DNA from: Allomuricauda sp. F6463D
GTDB taxonomy: Bacteria > Bacteroidota > Bacteroidia > Flavobacteriales > Flavobacteriaceae
Assembly: GCF_023015965.1 (NCBI RefSeq)
Contig: NZ_JALKAN010000002.1
Location: 992,001 to 1,056,000, forward strand
Reading direction: 5' to 3'
DNA: 64,000 nucleotides
Positions 8,498-16,853 of the stretch are shown here, one piece after another. Every line of letters starts with the position of its first letter. Position 1 is the first letter of the stretch. The position numbers were made by a program, and so were the translations under genes. The notes below the pieces were generated by a model that was given only the letters and a program-made list of their open reading frames with translations, was not told the origin of the DNA and made no database searches.

Positions 8498-9778
8498 TTA
8501 GAAGAATTGCTCCATTTTCTCTTTTATCTGCTCCAAACACAAATTCCCCAAACTACCCTCATGGGTGTGTTCAATATCACGTTTGGGTTTAAAATTACCA
8601 TTTTCAATCGCTTTGCCCATAGTTTTGTATGCATCTCGGAAAGGCATACCACTTTTTACCAGTTCGTTCAAGGTGTCCACACTAAAGAGATAATCATATT
8701 TTGGATCGTCCAAAATGGATTTGTTTACTTTGATTTCTTTTAGGCTGAAAGTCATCATCTCCAAACAGGCTTGCATATCCTGCAAGGCGGGAACAATGAC
8801 TTCCTTTACCAATTGAAGGTCTCTGTGATAGCCGCTAGGCAAATTGTTCATGATCATGATCAATTGGTTGGGCACGGATTGAATCTTATTGCATTTGGCT
8901 CGAATTAGCTCAAACACATCAGGGTTTTTCTTGTGAGGCATAATGCTACTTCCCGTTGTGAGCTCATTGGGGAAAGAGATAAAATCAAAATTCTGACTCA
9001 TGTACAAACATATGTCCATTGCCATTTTGGATAGTGTGGCAGCAACGCTTGAAATTCCAAATGCAGTAGCTTTTTCCACTTTTCCACGCCCCATTTGAGC
9101 GGCGACCACGTTGTATTTTTGCGTAGTAAAATCCATTTCCTTAGTTGTGAAACTTCTATCTATTGGAAAGGAACTTCCATAACCGGCAGCGCTGCCCAAG
9201 GGGTTTTGGTCTGCCACTTTATGCGCAGCTTGTACAAAATACAGGTCATCAATCAAGCTTTCGGCGTAGGCAGAAAACCACAGTCCAAAGGAAGAAGGCA
9301 TGGCAATCTGTAAATGGGTATATCCTGGCAACAATATGCTTTTGTGCTTGTCAGCAAGGCTCATCAATAAATCAAAAAGTGTTTTTACCTGACTTTTTAT
9401 TTCAGTGAGTTCATCTTTAAGGTACAATTGCATGGCTACAAGAACCTGATCGTTCCGAGAGCGAGCTGAATGGATTTTCTTGCCAGTATCACCTAATTTT
9501 TCGGTCAGCATAAACTCTATTTTGGAGTGCATGTCCTCAAAATCGTCCTCAATTGTAAAAATCCCTTTTTGGATATCTTTAGCGATGGAATCCAGTGCTT
9601 TTACAAGATCTTTGGTTTCATTTTCAGTAATCAGCCCTACTTTACCCAACATTTTGGCGTGTGCTTTGGAAGCAATCACATCATATTTTGCTAATACCAA
9701 ATCCAATTCACGGTCGTTGCCAACGGTAAAATGATCTATTTTTTTATCAGTGCTGAATCCTTTGTCCCAGAGTTTCAT
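8498..9778 (-). CDS. argH: Argininosuccinate lyase
   Basis: Splits argininosuccinate into arginine and fumarate, the last step of arginine biosynthesis. The 426-residue protein begins MKLWDKGF when started at 9778, the usual N-terminus of the family; another ATG three codons upstream at 9787 is less likely. It carries HSARSRNDQV (substrate binding) and the fumarase/aspartase superfamily signature GSSIMPHKKNPDVFELIRAK. It is the last gene of the leftward arginine operon, 34 bases downstream of argE. It is slightly shorter than the roughly 460 residues of proteobacterial ArgH, as usual in Bacteroidota. Confidence 0.95.
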   Translation of the reverse strand: MKLWDKGFSTDKKIDHFTVGNDRELDLVLAKYDVIASKAHAKMLGKVGLITENETKDLVKALDSIAKDIQKGIFTIEDDFEDMHSKIEFMLTEKLGDTGKKIHSARSRNDQVLVAMQLYLKDELTEIKSQVKTLFDLLMSLADKHKSILLPGYTHLQIAMPSSFGLWFSAYAESLIDDLYFVQAAHKVADQNPLGSAAGYGSSFPIDRSFTTKEMDFTTQKYNVVAAQMGRGKVEKATAFGISSVAATLSKMAMDICLYMSQNFDFISFPNELTTGSSIMPHKKNPDVFELIRAKCNKIQSVPNQLIMIMNNLPSGYHRDLQLVKEVIVPALQDMQACLEMMTFSLKEIKVNKSILDDPKYDYLFSVDTLNELVKSGMPFRDAYKTMGKAIENGNFKPKRDIEHTHEGSLGNLCLEQIKEKMEQFF

Positions 9779-9812
9779 ACTATTCAATTATCAGTTATCA
9801 ATAAACGATGGC

Positions 9813-10883
9813 TTATTGTAAAAATCCCGTTAAGGTTTTAATGTAAATATCTATTCCTTCTTCAATTTCGTTGACGAATATAAATTCGTTGGCCGAATGA
9901 GATCGTGTGCTGTCACCAGGTCCCAGTTTTACCGATTGGCAACTTAATGCAGCTTGATCGGATAAGGTAGGTGATCCATAAGTTTTTCTGCCCAAGGCCA
10001 ATCCACTTTTTACCAAATCGTGCTCCGGGTCTATACAGGAGGAGTTCAACCGTAAAGAACGCGGGGTTACTTTGCAAGGCGCCTCCTTTTGTAGAGTAGC
10101 AGCAATTTCTTCATTGCTATAACAATCATTTACACGAACATCAACGACCAAATTAACTTGAGCAGGCACAACATTGTGCTGTTTGCCTGCATTTATTTGG
10201 GTTACCGTAAGTTTTACTTCACCCAAGGCATCCGAAACTTTTTCAAAGCTGTAATCCTTGAACCATTGTAAGGTCTCAATGGTGTTGTATATGCAGTTGT
10301 TGTCGTTTGGATGCGCTGCATGGGAGGGTGTTCCTTCCACTACGGCATCAAAAACAACCAAACCTTTTTCAGCAATGGCTAAATCCATAAGTGTAGGTTC
10401 TCCAACAATGGCAACATCAATATGAGGTAGTATCGGAAGTAATGCTCTAATACTTTTGTCCCCCGCATTTTCTTCCTCACCGGTTGCAGCCATTATTATA
10501 TTGTGACTTAAGCTTTCTTTCTCATAAAAATGGACAAATGTTGCCAAAAGCGACACCAAACATCCACCGGCATCATTACTCCCTAATCCAAATAGTTTGC
10601 CATCTTCAATATGGGGGTTAAAAGGATCTTTTGTGTAAGCATTGTTGGGCTTTACCGTGTCATGGTGCGAATTTAACAGTAGGGTGGGTTTGCGCTCATC
10701 AAAATGTTTGTTGAATGCATAAATATTGTTGTGTTGCCTTTTTGTTTCAACACCAAAACCTTGAAGAAAAGCTTCGATGGCATCACCCGTTTTATCCTCT
10801 TCTCCTGAAAACGAAGGTGTACTTATTAGCTTTTTTAGAAGTTCAAGGGCTTGCTTAGTTAAAATATCTTGCGTTATTTTCAT
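9813..10883 (-). CDS. argE: M20-family acylornithine deacylase
   Basis: Hydrolyses the N-acyl group from acyl-ornithine or acyl-citrulline in arginine biosynthesis. The 356-residue protein shows the M20 metal-binding set: LLLNSHHDTV (first His ligand), GLGSNDAGG (bridging Asp), and ATGEEENAG (catalytic Glu plus ligand Glu). These are followed by a dimerisation-domain stretch with GTPSHAAHP. Its ATG overlaps the end of argB by four bases (10880-10883). Because no argJ is present, the pathway is linear and needs this step. In Bacteroidota the natural substrate is expected after carbamoylation, and may be an N-succinyl compound (see the carbamoyltransferase entry). Confidence 0.9.
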   Translation of the reverse strand: MKITQDILTKQALELLKKLISTPSFSGEEDKTGDAIEAFLQGFGVETKRQHNNIYAFNKHFDERKPTLLLNSHHDTVKPNNAYTKDPFNPHIEDGKLFGLGSNDAGGCLVSLLATFVHFYEKESLSHNIIMAATGEEENAGDKSIRALLPILPHIDVAIVGEPTLMDLAIAEKGLVVFDAVVEGTPSHAAHPNDNNCIYNTIETLQWFKDYSFEKVSDALGEVKLTVTQINAGKQHNVVPAQVNLVVDVRVNDCYSNEEIAATLQKEAPCKVTPRSLRLNSSCIDPEHDLVKSGLALGRKTYGSPTLSDQAALSCQSVKLGPGDSTRSHSANEFIFVNEIEEGIDIYIKTLTGFLQ

Positions 10884-11674
10884 AGTGTCAATGTTGTAAA
10901 ATCTGAGTTGTCTGCTTCAAGCATATTTGTGTTTCCAACGCAGACTTTGGATACTTGGTTGCGCAAAGCATAAAAACAGTTATGCATTTTGGGCAGCATT
11001 CCGTCCGATATAATACCATAAGCCAAAAGTTCATCGTAATCCTTAGAATTAATATGTTGAATTACTGAATTGTCATCATTGATATCCTGAAGGACACCTT
11101 TTTTCTCGAAACAATAATAGAGCGTAGTATCAAACTGGTCGGACATGGCAATGGCCAGTTCAGCGGCAATGGTATCGGCATTTGTGTTGAGCATTTGACC
11201 TTTTCCATCGTGGGTGAGCGCACAAAAAATAGGGGTAAAACCTGCTTGTAATAGCTTGAATATTCCATAGGTGTTTACCGTATCAACATCGCCTACATAG
11301 CCAAAATCTATATTCTTTCTTGGTCTTTTATGCGCTCTAATGGCATCGGCATCGGCTCCGCTCATACCAATAGCATTAGTTCTCAATGCTTGTAATTTGG
11401 CCACTATTTTTTTGCTTACCAATCCACCGTAAACCATAAGGGCAATATCTAGGGTTTCTGCATTGGTGATCCTTCTTCCATTTACCATTTTGGACTCTAC
11501 GCCCATTTGTTTGGCCAATTCAGTAGCTTTTTGACCTCCACCATGAACCAAAATCTTATTTTCATTAATTTTGGAGAACAGCTCCAAAACTTGCTTAAAC
11601 CCTGCTTCATCTTCTATAAGGTTACCGCCTATTTTTACTATGGATAATTTTTGTTTCATCTGTGTTTGTTTCAT
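10880..11674 (-). CDS. argB: Acetylglutamate/N-acylglutamate kinase
   Basis: Phosphorylates the gamma-carboxylate of N-acyl-glutamate. The 264-residue amino-acid kinase has IVKIGGNLI near the N-terminus, LVHGGGQKATELAKQMG (about 41-57) as nucleotide and acyl-glutamate loop, and MLPKMHNCFYAL near the end in place of the usual GMxPK segment. A second Met six residues in (start at 11659) is an equally good start. It overlaps argE by four bases, and 86 bases containing a small inverted repeat separate it from the carbamoyltransferase upstream. Confidence 0.92.
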   Translation of the reverse strand: MKQTQMKQKLSIVKIGGNLIEDEAGFKQVLELFSKINENKILVHGGGQKATELAKQMGVESKMVNGRRITNAETLDIALMVYGGLVSKKIVAKLQALRTNAIGMSGADADAIRAHKRPRKNIDFGYVGDVDTVNTYGIFKLLQAGFTPIFCALTHDGKGQMLNTNADTIAAELAIAMSDQFDTTLYYCFEKKGVLQDINDDNSVIQHINSKDYDELLAYGIISDGMLPKMHNCFYALRNQVSKVCVGNTNMLEADNSDFTTLTL

Positions 11675-11692
11675 TTATAAATGAGTCAATCC

Positions 11693-11710
11693 CACCTATA
11701 CTGGCAGGTG
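11693..11710. repeat. Short inverted repeat between argF' and argB
   Basis: CACCT (11693-11697) and AGGTG (11706-11710) form a 5-bp stem with an 8-base loop in the 86-base gap inside the arginine operon. Similar CACCT/AGGTG intergenic hairpins occur in flavobacterial genomes by my recollection. No U-tract follows, so it is probably an mRNA-processing or repeat element and not a terminator. Confidence 0.3.
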
Positions 11711-11760
11711 ATTGTCATTCACAATTTAAGTTTGGGGTTACAAGACAATTATAATTCATT

Positions 11761-12699
11761 TCAAATATTTTTCAGTAATTTTTTTAGTACAATTTGAGCT
11801 GAAAACACTCTGTTTTTGGCTTGTTCTACAACCAATGATTGACTACTGTCCAAAACAGCATCTTCTACAACCATATTTCTTCTTACGGGTAGACAGTGCA
11901 TAAACTTGGCTTTGCCCAATTTTTCTTTGGTCATAGTCCATTGAGTGTCCTTGCTCAAAACTTCTCCATATTTTGAATAACTGCTCCAATTTTTCACATA
12001 AACAAAATCCGCATTCTCAACTGCTATATCTTGGTTGTGTTCAATTTTACAACCTTTTGTTATTTCAGGGTTGAGTTCATATCCCTTAGGATGGGTTATA
12101 ACGAACTCCACGTCCTGTAACTTCATCATCTGGATAAATGAATTGGCCACGGCATGCGGTAAGGCTTTGGGATGAGGAGCCCACGATAGCACTACCTTTG
12201 GTCTTTTTTTGGTTTCGTTTTCTTTCAAAGTTATAGCATCGGCCAAAGCCTGTAGCGGATGTCCCACGGAACTTTCCATGTTCACTATTGGAATGGAAGC
12301 GTATTTTGCAAATCCATTGATAACTTCTTCTGCTTCGTCCTTTTCTTTATTTTTCAACCCTGCAAAGGCTCTAATGGCAACAATGTCAGCGTACTGGGAA
12401 ACTACTTTTGCTGCTTCTTTGATATGCTCCGAAGTGCCTTGGTCCATTACGGTACCGTCTCCATATTCCAGCGCCCAGCCCTCATTGCCAAAATTCATGA
12501 TCATTACCTCCATTCCTAGGTTCATAGCAGCCTTTTGTGTGCTTAACCGTGTTCTTAGGCTATTGTTGAAAAACAAAAGACAAACGGTCTTATGTTTGCC
12601 CAGATCTTCAAATTGATATGGGTCTTTTTTTAGGTTTATTGCTTCATCCACCCAATTGGGTAATGATTCTATATCGTTTACTGTTAAAAAATGCTTCAT
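11761..12699 (-). CDS. argF': N-acylornithine (probably N-succinylornithine) carbamoyltransferase
   Basis: Transfers carbamoyl phosphate to N-acyl-ornithine. The 312-residue protein has the AOTC/SOTC form of the carbamoyl-phosphate motif, FNNSLRTRLSTQKAA (about 44-58), where ordinary ornithine transcarbamylases have STRTR. It also has MHCLPVRRNMVVEDAV near the C-terminus, the HCLPVRR form of the subfamily. Residue 90 in GTSEH is Ser. From memory, a Glu at the matching place marks acetylornithine enzymes, a Pro marks the Bacteroides succinylornithine enzyme, and small replacements of the Glu favour succinyl substrate. That points to succinylornithine, as inference. It abuts argD with no spacer. 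Confidence 0.9.
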   Translation of the reverse strand: MKHFLTVNDIESLPNWVDEAINLKKDPYQFEDLGKHKTVCLLFFNNSLRTRLSTQKAAMNLGMEVMIMNFGNEGWALEYGDGTVMDQGTSEHIKEAAKVVSQYADIVAIRAFAGLKNKEKDEAEEVINGFAKYASIPIVNMESSVGHPLQALADAITLKENETKKRPKVVLSWAPHPKALPHAVANSFIQMMKLQDVEFVITHPKGYELNPEITKGCKIEHNQDIAVENADFVYVKNWSSYSKYGEVLSKDTQWTMTKEKLGKAKFMHCLPVRRNMVVEDAVLDSSQSLVVEQAKNRVFSAQIVLKKLLKNI

Positions 12700-13824
12700 T
12701 TATAATGCTTTTTTTAGCGCTTCAAAAAATAAGTTTATGTGTTCTTTGGTAATGTTGAGTGCGGGTAAGAAGCGCAATAGTTTTTTGTTCTTTGCACTAC
12801 CGGTGAACATATGTTGTTCTACAATCAATTTTTTACGTAGGGGAGCGACTTCAAAATCAAACTCCAATCCAATCATCAATCCTTTTCCCTTTAAGTTTTT
12901 GATCTCGGGAATCTCCTTGGTCTTTTCTTTAAAATAAGTTCCGAGATCTGCGGCATTTTCGATAAGATTTTCATTTTCCAAAACTTCCAAAACAGCAAGG
13001 CTTGCCGCACAGGCCAAATGGTTGCCGCCAAAGGTAGTTCCCAATAGACCATAAGAGGGTTTAAAGGATTCGTGAATCAAAATACCCCCTACCGGAAAAC
13101 CATTCCCCATGCCCTTGGCGATGGAAATGATATCGGGTTCGATGCCGTGGTGCTGAAAAGCAAAGAATTTACCACTTCGTCCATAACCTGATTGTACTTC
13201 ATCGGCAATTAGGACCACGCTATGTTCCTTACATTTTTTTGCGATGAATTGGAAGAATTCCGTAGTGGGTTCGTCCAGTCCTCCCACACCTTGAATGGCT
13301 TCCAAAATAACGGCGCAATGTTTACCAGAAGCAATTGCTTTTTCAAAGGCTTCAAAATCATTGAGAGGCAGGAAAGTAACTGCCTGCTGTTTGTTTATTG
13401 GTGCATTGATGCTTGGGTTGTCCGTTGCGGCAACAGCGGCCGAAGTTCTTCCATGAAAACCATTGTTGAAAGCTATGACTTTTGATTTTTCGGTGTGGAA
13501 AGAGGCCATTTTTAAGGCATTTTCGTTGGCTTCGGCGCCAGAATTGCACATAAAAAGATCGTAATTTTCACAATCCGACAGTTTGCCCAGTTTTTGTGCC
13601 AACTTTTGTTGAAGTGGATTCTGAACGGAATTGCTGTAAAATGCGATTTTGTCTAATTGTGCTTTAATACGATCAACATAAACAGGATGCGTGTGTCCAA
13701 TGGATATTACGGCATGCCCGCCATAAAAATCCAAATATTTCTGTCCTTTATCATCCCACACCTCGATGCCTTTGGCAGAAACCGGGGTAACATCATAAAG
13801 TGGGTATACGTCAAATAATTTCAT
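12700..13824 (-). CDS. argD: Acylornithine aminotransferase
   Basis: PLP-dependent class III aminotransferase that converts N-acyl-glutamate semialdehyde to N-acyl-ornithine with glutamate as amino donor. The 374-residue protein shows NSGAEANENALKMA (about 94-107) for PLP phosphate binding, FHGRTSAAVAATD for substrate, LIADEVQSGYGRSG (about 205-218) with the PLP-pyridine Asp, and SIAKGMGNGFPVGG with the Schiff-base Lys237. It follows proC by three bases and abuts the carbamoyltransferase. Identification is firm; acetyl versus succinyl specificity cannot be read here. Confidence 0.93.
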   Translation of the reverse strand: MKLFDVYPLYDVTPVSAKGIEVWDDKGQKYLDFYGGHAVISIGHTHPVYVDRIKAQLDKIAFYSNSVQNPLQQKLAQKLGKLSDCENYDLFMCNSGAEANENALKMASFHTEKSKVIAFNNGFHGRTSAAVAATDNPSINAPINKQQAVTFLPLNDFEAFEKAIASGKHCAVILEAIQGVGGLDEPTTEFFQFIAKKCKEHSVVLIADEVQSGYGRSGKFFAFQHHGIEPDIISIAKGMGNGFPVGGILIHESFKPSYGLLGTTFGGNHLACAASLAVLEVLENENLIENAADLGTYFKEKTKEIPEIKNLKGKGLMIGLEFDFEVAPLRKKLIVEQHMFTGSAKNKKLLRFLPALNITKEHINLFFEALKKAL

Positions 13825-13827
13825 TTT

Positions 13828-14622
13828 CTATCCCTTTCTAATTTCGCTAATTTTCTCAAATGAGGAAACAATTCCCCTGATCAATGATGAACTCAAACCT
13901 TGGTGTTCCATTTCGTTCAAACCTTCAATGGTGCATCCTTTTGGAGTGGTCACTCTATCAATTTCCTCTTCTGGATGATTGCCGGATTCAATTAATAGGC
14001 TTGCAGCACCGTTACAGGTATACATAGCCAGCTCTTGGGCTTCATTGGCATCAAAGCCCAATTGTATGGCTCCCTGGGTGGTAGCACGAATCAGTCGCAT
14101 CCAGAAGGCAATCCCGCTTGCACAAATCACTGTTGCTGCCTGCATTTGTTCTTCCGGAATTTCTAAAGTATGTCCCATTCGGTTAAAAATGGCATTGGCA
14201 AGGTCCGTGCGTTTTTTGCCCAATTCGTTGCTACAGATACAGGTCATGGATTTACCAACGGATATTGCCGTGTTGGGCATGCTTCGGATGATAAACTTGT
14301 CGTCTCCAATGATTTCTTCGATTTTCTTGATTCCAAAACCTGTAATGGTACTGATTACTACATGTTTTTCGGTAAGAAGATCCTTGGTTTCTTCTAAAAT
14401 AGCAGCAAAATGACCAGGCTGTACTGCAAAAAGAAGGATGTCGGAATTCTTAACCGCTTCCCGGTTGTTCGAAGTTACCGTTACGTTTCCATATTTTTCA
14501 AATTCTTTGATGGATTCGGTATTGCGTTTGGTGAGATACATGGTGGTGGCCCCGTTGCTGTGCAAAATGCCCTTAGCAATGGACAACCCCAAATTACCTG
14601 CTCCTATGATTGCTATTTTCAT
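13828..14622 (-). CDS. proC: Pyrroline-5-carboxylate reductase
   Basis: Reduces 1-pyrroline-5-carboxylate to proline with NAD(P)H. The 264-residue protein has the Rossmann start IAIIGAGNLGLSIAKGIL, the FAVQPGHF segment after strand 4, and a C-terminal helical domain with RVTTPKGCTIEGLNEME, matching the ProC signature (TSPGGTT region). The gene sits between argC and argD in the arginine operon with short gaps, as in other Bacteroidota clusters. This links proline to the arginine operon: glutamate semialdehyde or ornithine-derived pyrroline could be drained to proline. No proA or proB is in the window. Confidence 0.9.
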   Translation of the reverse strand: MKIAIIGAGNLGLSIAKGILHSNGATTMYLTKRNTESIKEFEKYGNVTVTSNNREAVKNSDILLFAVQPGHFAAILEETKDLLTEKHVVISTITGFGIKKIEEIIGDDKFIIRSMPNTAISVGKSMTCICSNELGKKRTDLANAIFNRMGHTLEIPEEQMQAATVICASGIAFWMRLIRATTQGAIQLGFDANEAQELAMYTCNGAASLLIESGNHPEEEIDRVTTPKGCTIEGLNEMEHQGLSSSLIRGIVSSFEKISEIRKG

Positions 14623-14632
14623 GGTTGTTATT

Positions 14633-15607
14633 TTAAAATACGCCTGCTTTTAACAATAGACCTTCGGTTTCTGGGAAGCCGAACATCAAATTCATGTTTT
14701 GTACCGCTTGCCCGGATGCACCTTTAAGTAAATTATCGATGGCCGATGTGATTAAAAGTAAATCATCATGTTTGTGCAAATGGATGTGGCATTGGTTGGT
14801 GTTCACTACTTGTTTTAAATGCAATGGTTCATCCGAAATGTGGGTGAAAGCTGCATTATTGAAAAAGTCGCTGTACAAGTTTTTTGCTTCCTCCAAACTG
14901 CCATTATACTTGGTATAAGCTGTTGCCAAGATACCTCTTGTGAAGTTTCCTCGATTTGGTAGAAAAAATAATTTCCCAACGGTATTGCCATAAGAGGAAA
15001 GGCTTTCGTCAATCTCGCCTAAATGTTGATGTGTAAAGGGTTTGTACCAAGAAGCGTTATTGTTTCTCCAGCTAAAATGAGAGGTTGCAGATAAACCTAC
15101 CCCGGCACCTGTACTGCCTGTAACTGCATTTACATGGGCATCATCTGATAATAAATTTGCTTTTGCCAAAGGTAATAGTGCCAATTGGATCGCCGTGGCA
15201 AAACATCCAGGGTTGGCAATAGCTTCTGCAGCTTGTATGGCAGACTTGTTTAATTCAGGTAGCCCATATATAAAGCGTTGACCGTTAAAATTAGAATCGG
15301 CCTGTAACCGGAAATCATTGCTCAGGTCGATAATTTTTGTTGAGGCCGAAAATTGGTTTTCGTTTAAAAAAGAAGTCGAATTTCCATGACCCAAGCAAAG
15401 AAAAACAATATCCACTTCAGGATTTACCTGACCAGAAAACTTAAGTGTTGTCTGTCCCAACAAATCCTGATGGGCAGATGTGATGGGTTTACCGGCCCGT
15501 GTTGTACTAAAAACAAAGTCTATTTCCGTTTTTGGATGATTGAGCAGAATCCTGATCAGTTCTCCTCCAGTATATCCAGAACCTCCTATAATTCCTACCT
15601 TGATCAT
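14633..15607 (-). CDS. argC: N-acyl-gamma-glutamyl-phosphate reductase
   Basis: Reduces acyl-glutamyl phosphate to the semialdehyde using NADPH. The start at 15607 gives MIKVGIIGGSGYTGGELIRIL, the canonical ArgC beginning; the open frame reaches back to 15688 but those 27 residues lie inside argG in another frame. The 324-residue protein has the catalytic Cys135 in ANPGCFATAI and a VTGSTGAG segment. Its ATG overlaps the argG stop in an ATGA arrangement (15604-15607), a sign of translational coupling. Confidence 0.94.
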   Translation of the reverse strand: MIKVGIIGGSGYTGGELIRILLNHPKTEIDFVFSTTRAGKPITSAHQDLLGQTTLKFSGQVNPEVDIVFLCLGHGNSTSFLNENQFSASTKIIDLSNDFRLQADSNFNGQRFIYGLPELNKSAIQAAEAIANPGCFATAIQLALLPLAKANLLSDDAHVNAVTGSTGAGVGLSATSHFSWRNNNASWYKPFTHQHLGEIDESLSSYGNTVGKLFFLPNRGNFTRGILATAYTKYNGSLEEAKNLYSDFFNNAAFTHISDEPLHLKQVVNTNQCHIHLHKHDDLLLITSAIDNLLKGASGQAVQNMNLMFGFPETEGLLLKAGVF

Positions 15608-16791
15608 AAATCTTGGTTTACATGGTTTGCTATTTTTCCTGAGTTGGACAGAATCTTGATAAATCCTTTGGCATCGTCTGCTGTCCATCCTTTGTTTATT
15701 TCACCGTAACTTCCAAAAGAAGCGTTCATTAAATCGTGATCGGAAGCAATTCCGTTCAATTCAAACCGGTAGGGATGTAAGGTTACGAAGACATCTCCCG
15801 AAACGTGTTTTTGGGTATCGGTCAAAAAGGCTTCAATGTTTCGCATTACTTCATCCAAATAGTTTCCTTCGTGTAACAACATACCATAAAAATTGCCCAT
15901 TTGCTCTTTTTGATATTGTTGCCATTTACTTAAGGTGTGTTTTTCCAATAAATGGTGTGCTTTTATAATAATAACTGGCGCAGCTGCTTCAAAACCGACC
16001 CTACCTTTGATTCCAATGATGGTGTCGCCAACATGGATATCCCTGCCAATGGCATATTTGGATGCTATGTCCGATAACTTTTCTATGTTCGCCACAGGAG
16101 TATCTTCTTTATCGTCCAGAGCGACCAACTCACCATTTTTAAAAGTAAGTTTCAATTCTTTGGGCAATTCTTTTTCCAGTTGACTTGGATAGGCACTTTC
16201 TGGTAAGGATAAATGCGAGGTCAAAGTTTCATCTCCTCCAACTGATGTTCCCCATAATCCTTTGTTGACGGAATATTTGGCTTTTTCCCAAGAATAGTCA
16301 ATACCGTTTTGCTGCAGGTAGTTGATTTCTTCTTCCCTTGCCAATTTTTTATCTCTGATAGGGGTGATAATTTCAATTTCGGGAGCAAGTATTTGAAATA
16401 TCATATCAAAACGTACTTGGTCATTCCCTGCTCCTGTACTGCCGTGGGCAATATATTTGGCCCCTACCTTTTTGGCATGGTTCACAATCTCAATGGCTTG
16501 TACAATTCTTTCTGCACTTACGGAAAGTGGGTAGGTGTTGTTCCTGAGCACATTTCCGAAGATGAGGTATTTTACCACCTTGTCATAGAACGTGGAAACA
16601 GCATCAATTGAGGTATAAGAAGTGGCACCCAACGCGAGAGCTTTTTCCTCAATATCTTCGATTTCAGCTTTGCTAAAACCGCCCGTATTTACACTTACTG
16701 CATGTACTTCGAATCCCTCTTCTTGAGATAGATATTTTGCACAATATGAGGTGTCCAATCCGCCGCTGTAGGCTATTACTAATTTTTCCAT
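15604..16791 (-). CDS. argG: Argininosuccinate synthase
   Basis: Condenses citrulline and aspartate with ATP to argininosuccinate. The 395-residue protein begins MEKLVIAYSGGLDTSYCAKYL, the PP-loop SGGLDTS motif of the family, and has HGSTGAGNDQVRFD (about 115-128), the citrulline/aspartate-binding segment. It is second in the operon, 62 bases after the GNAT gene, with a palindromic repeat in that gap. It overlaps argC by four bases. Firm identification. Confidence 0.95.
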   Translation of the reverse strand: MEKLVIAYSGGLDTSYCAKYLSQEEGFEVHAVSVNTGGFSKAEIEDIEEKALALGATSYTSIDAVSTFYDKVVKYLIFGNVLRNNTYPLSVSAERIVQAIEIVNHAKKVGAKYIAHGSTGAGNDQVRFDMIFQILAPEIEIITPIRDKKLAREEEINYLQQNGIDYSWEKAKYSVNKGLWGTSVGGDETLTSHLSLPESAYPSQLEKELPKELKLTFKNGELVALDDKEDTPVANIEKLSDIASKYAIGRDIHVGDTIIGIKGRVGFEAAAPVIIIKAHHLLEKHTLSKWQQYQKEQMGNFYGMLLHEGNYLDEVMRNIEAFLTDTQKHVSGDVFVTLHPYRFELNGIASDHDLMNASFGSYGEINKGWTADDAKGFIKILSNSGKIANHVNQDL

Positions 16792-16820
16792 TTTATTGAT
16801 TCTTTATATGTTAAGGTCAA

Positions 16821-16849
16821 TTCGAACGTTTTCGACTGCGCTCGAACGG
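16821..16849. repeat. Flavobacterial intergenic repeat (TTCGACTGCGCTCGAA type)
   Basis: TTCGA (16831-16835), loop CTGCGC, TCGAA (16842-16846), preceded by a further TTCGAACG copy at 16821-16828. A TCGACTGCGCTCGA core is a widespread intergenic repeat in Flavobacteriaceae genomes by my recollection. It lies in the 62-base gap between the GNAT gene and argG and could form an mRNA hairpin that tunes expression of the first gene relative to the rest. Confidence 0.5.
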
Positions 16850-16853
16850 ATAT

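Noticed and set aside
8485..8501. AATAC-TTTT-GTATT hairpin overlapping the argH stop
   Set aside because: A five-pair AT stem without a U-run on the correct side; too weak to call a terminator.
14410..14727. 105-residue plus-strand frame opposite proC and argC
   Set aside because: It lies antisense to two clear operon genes and has no recognisable domain or start context.
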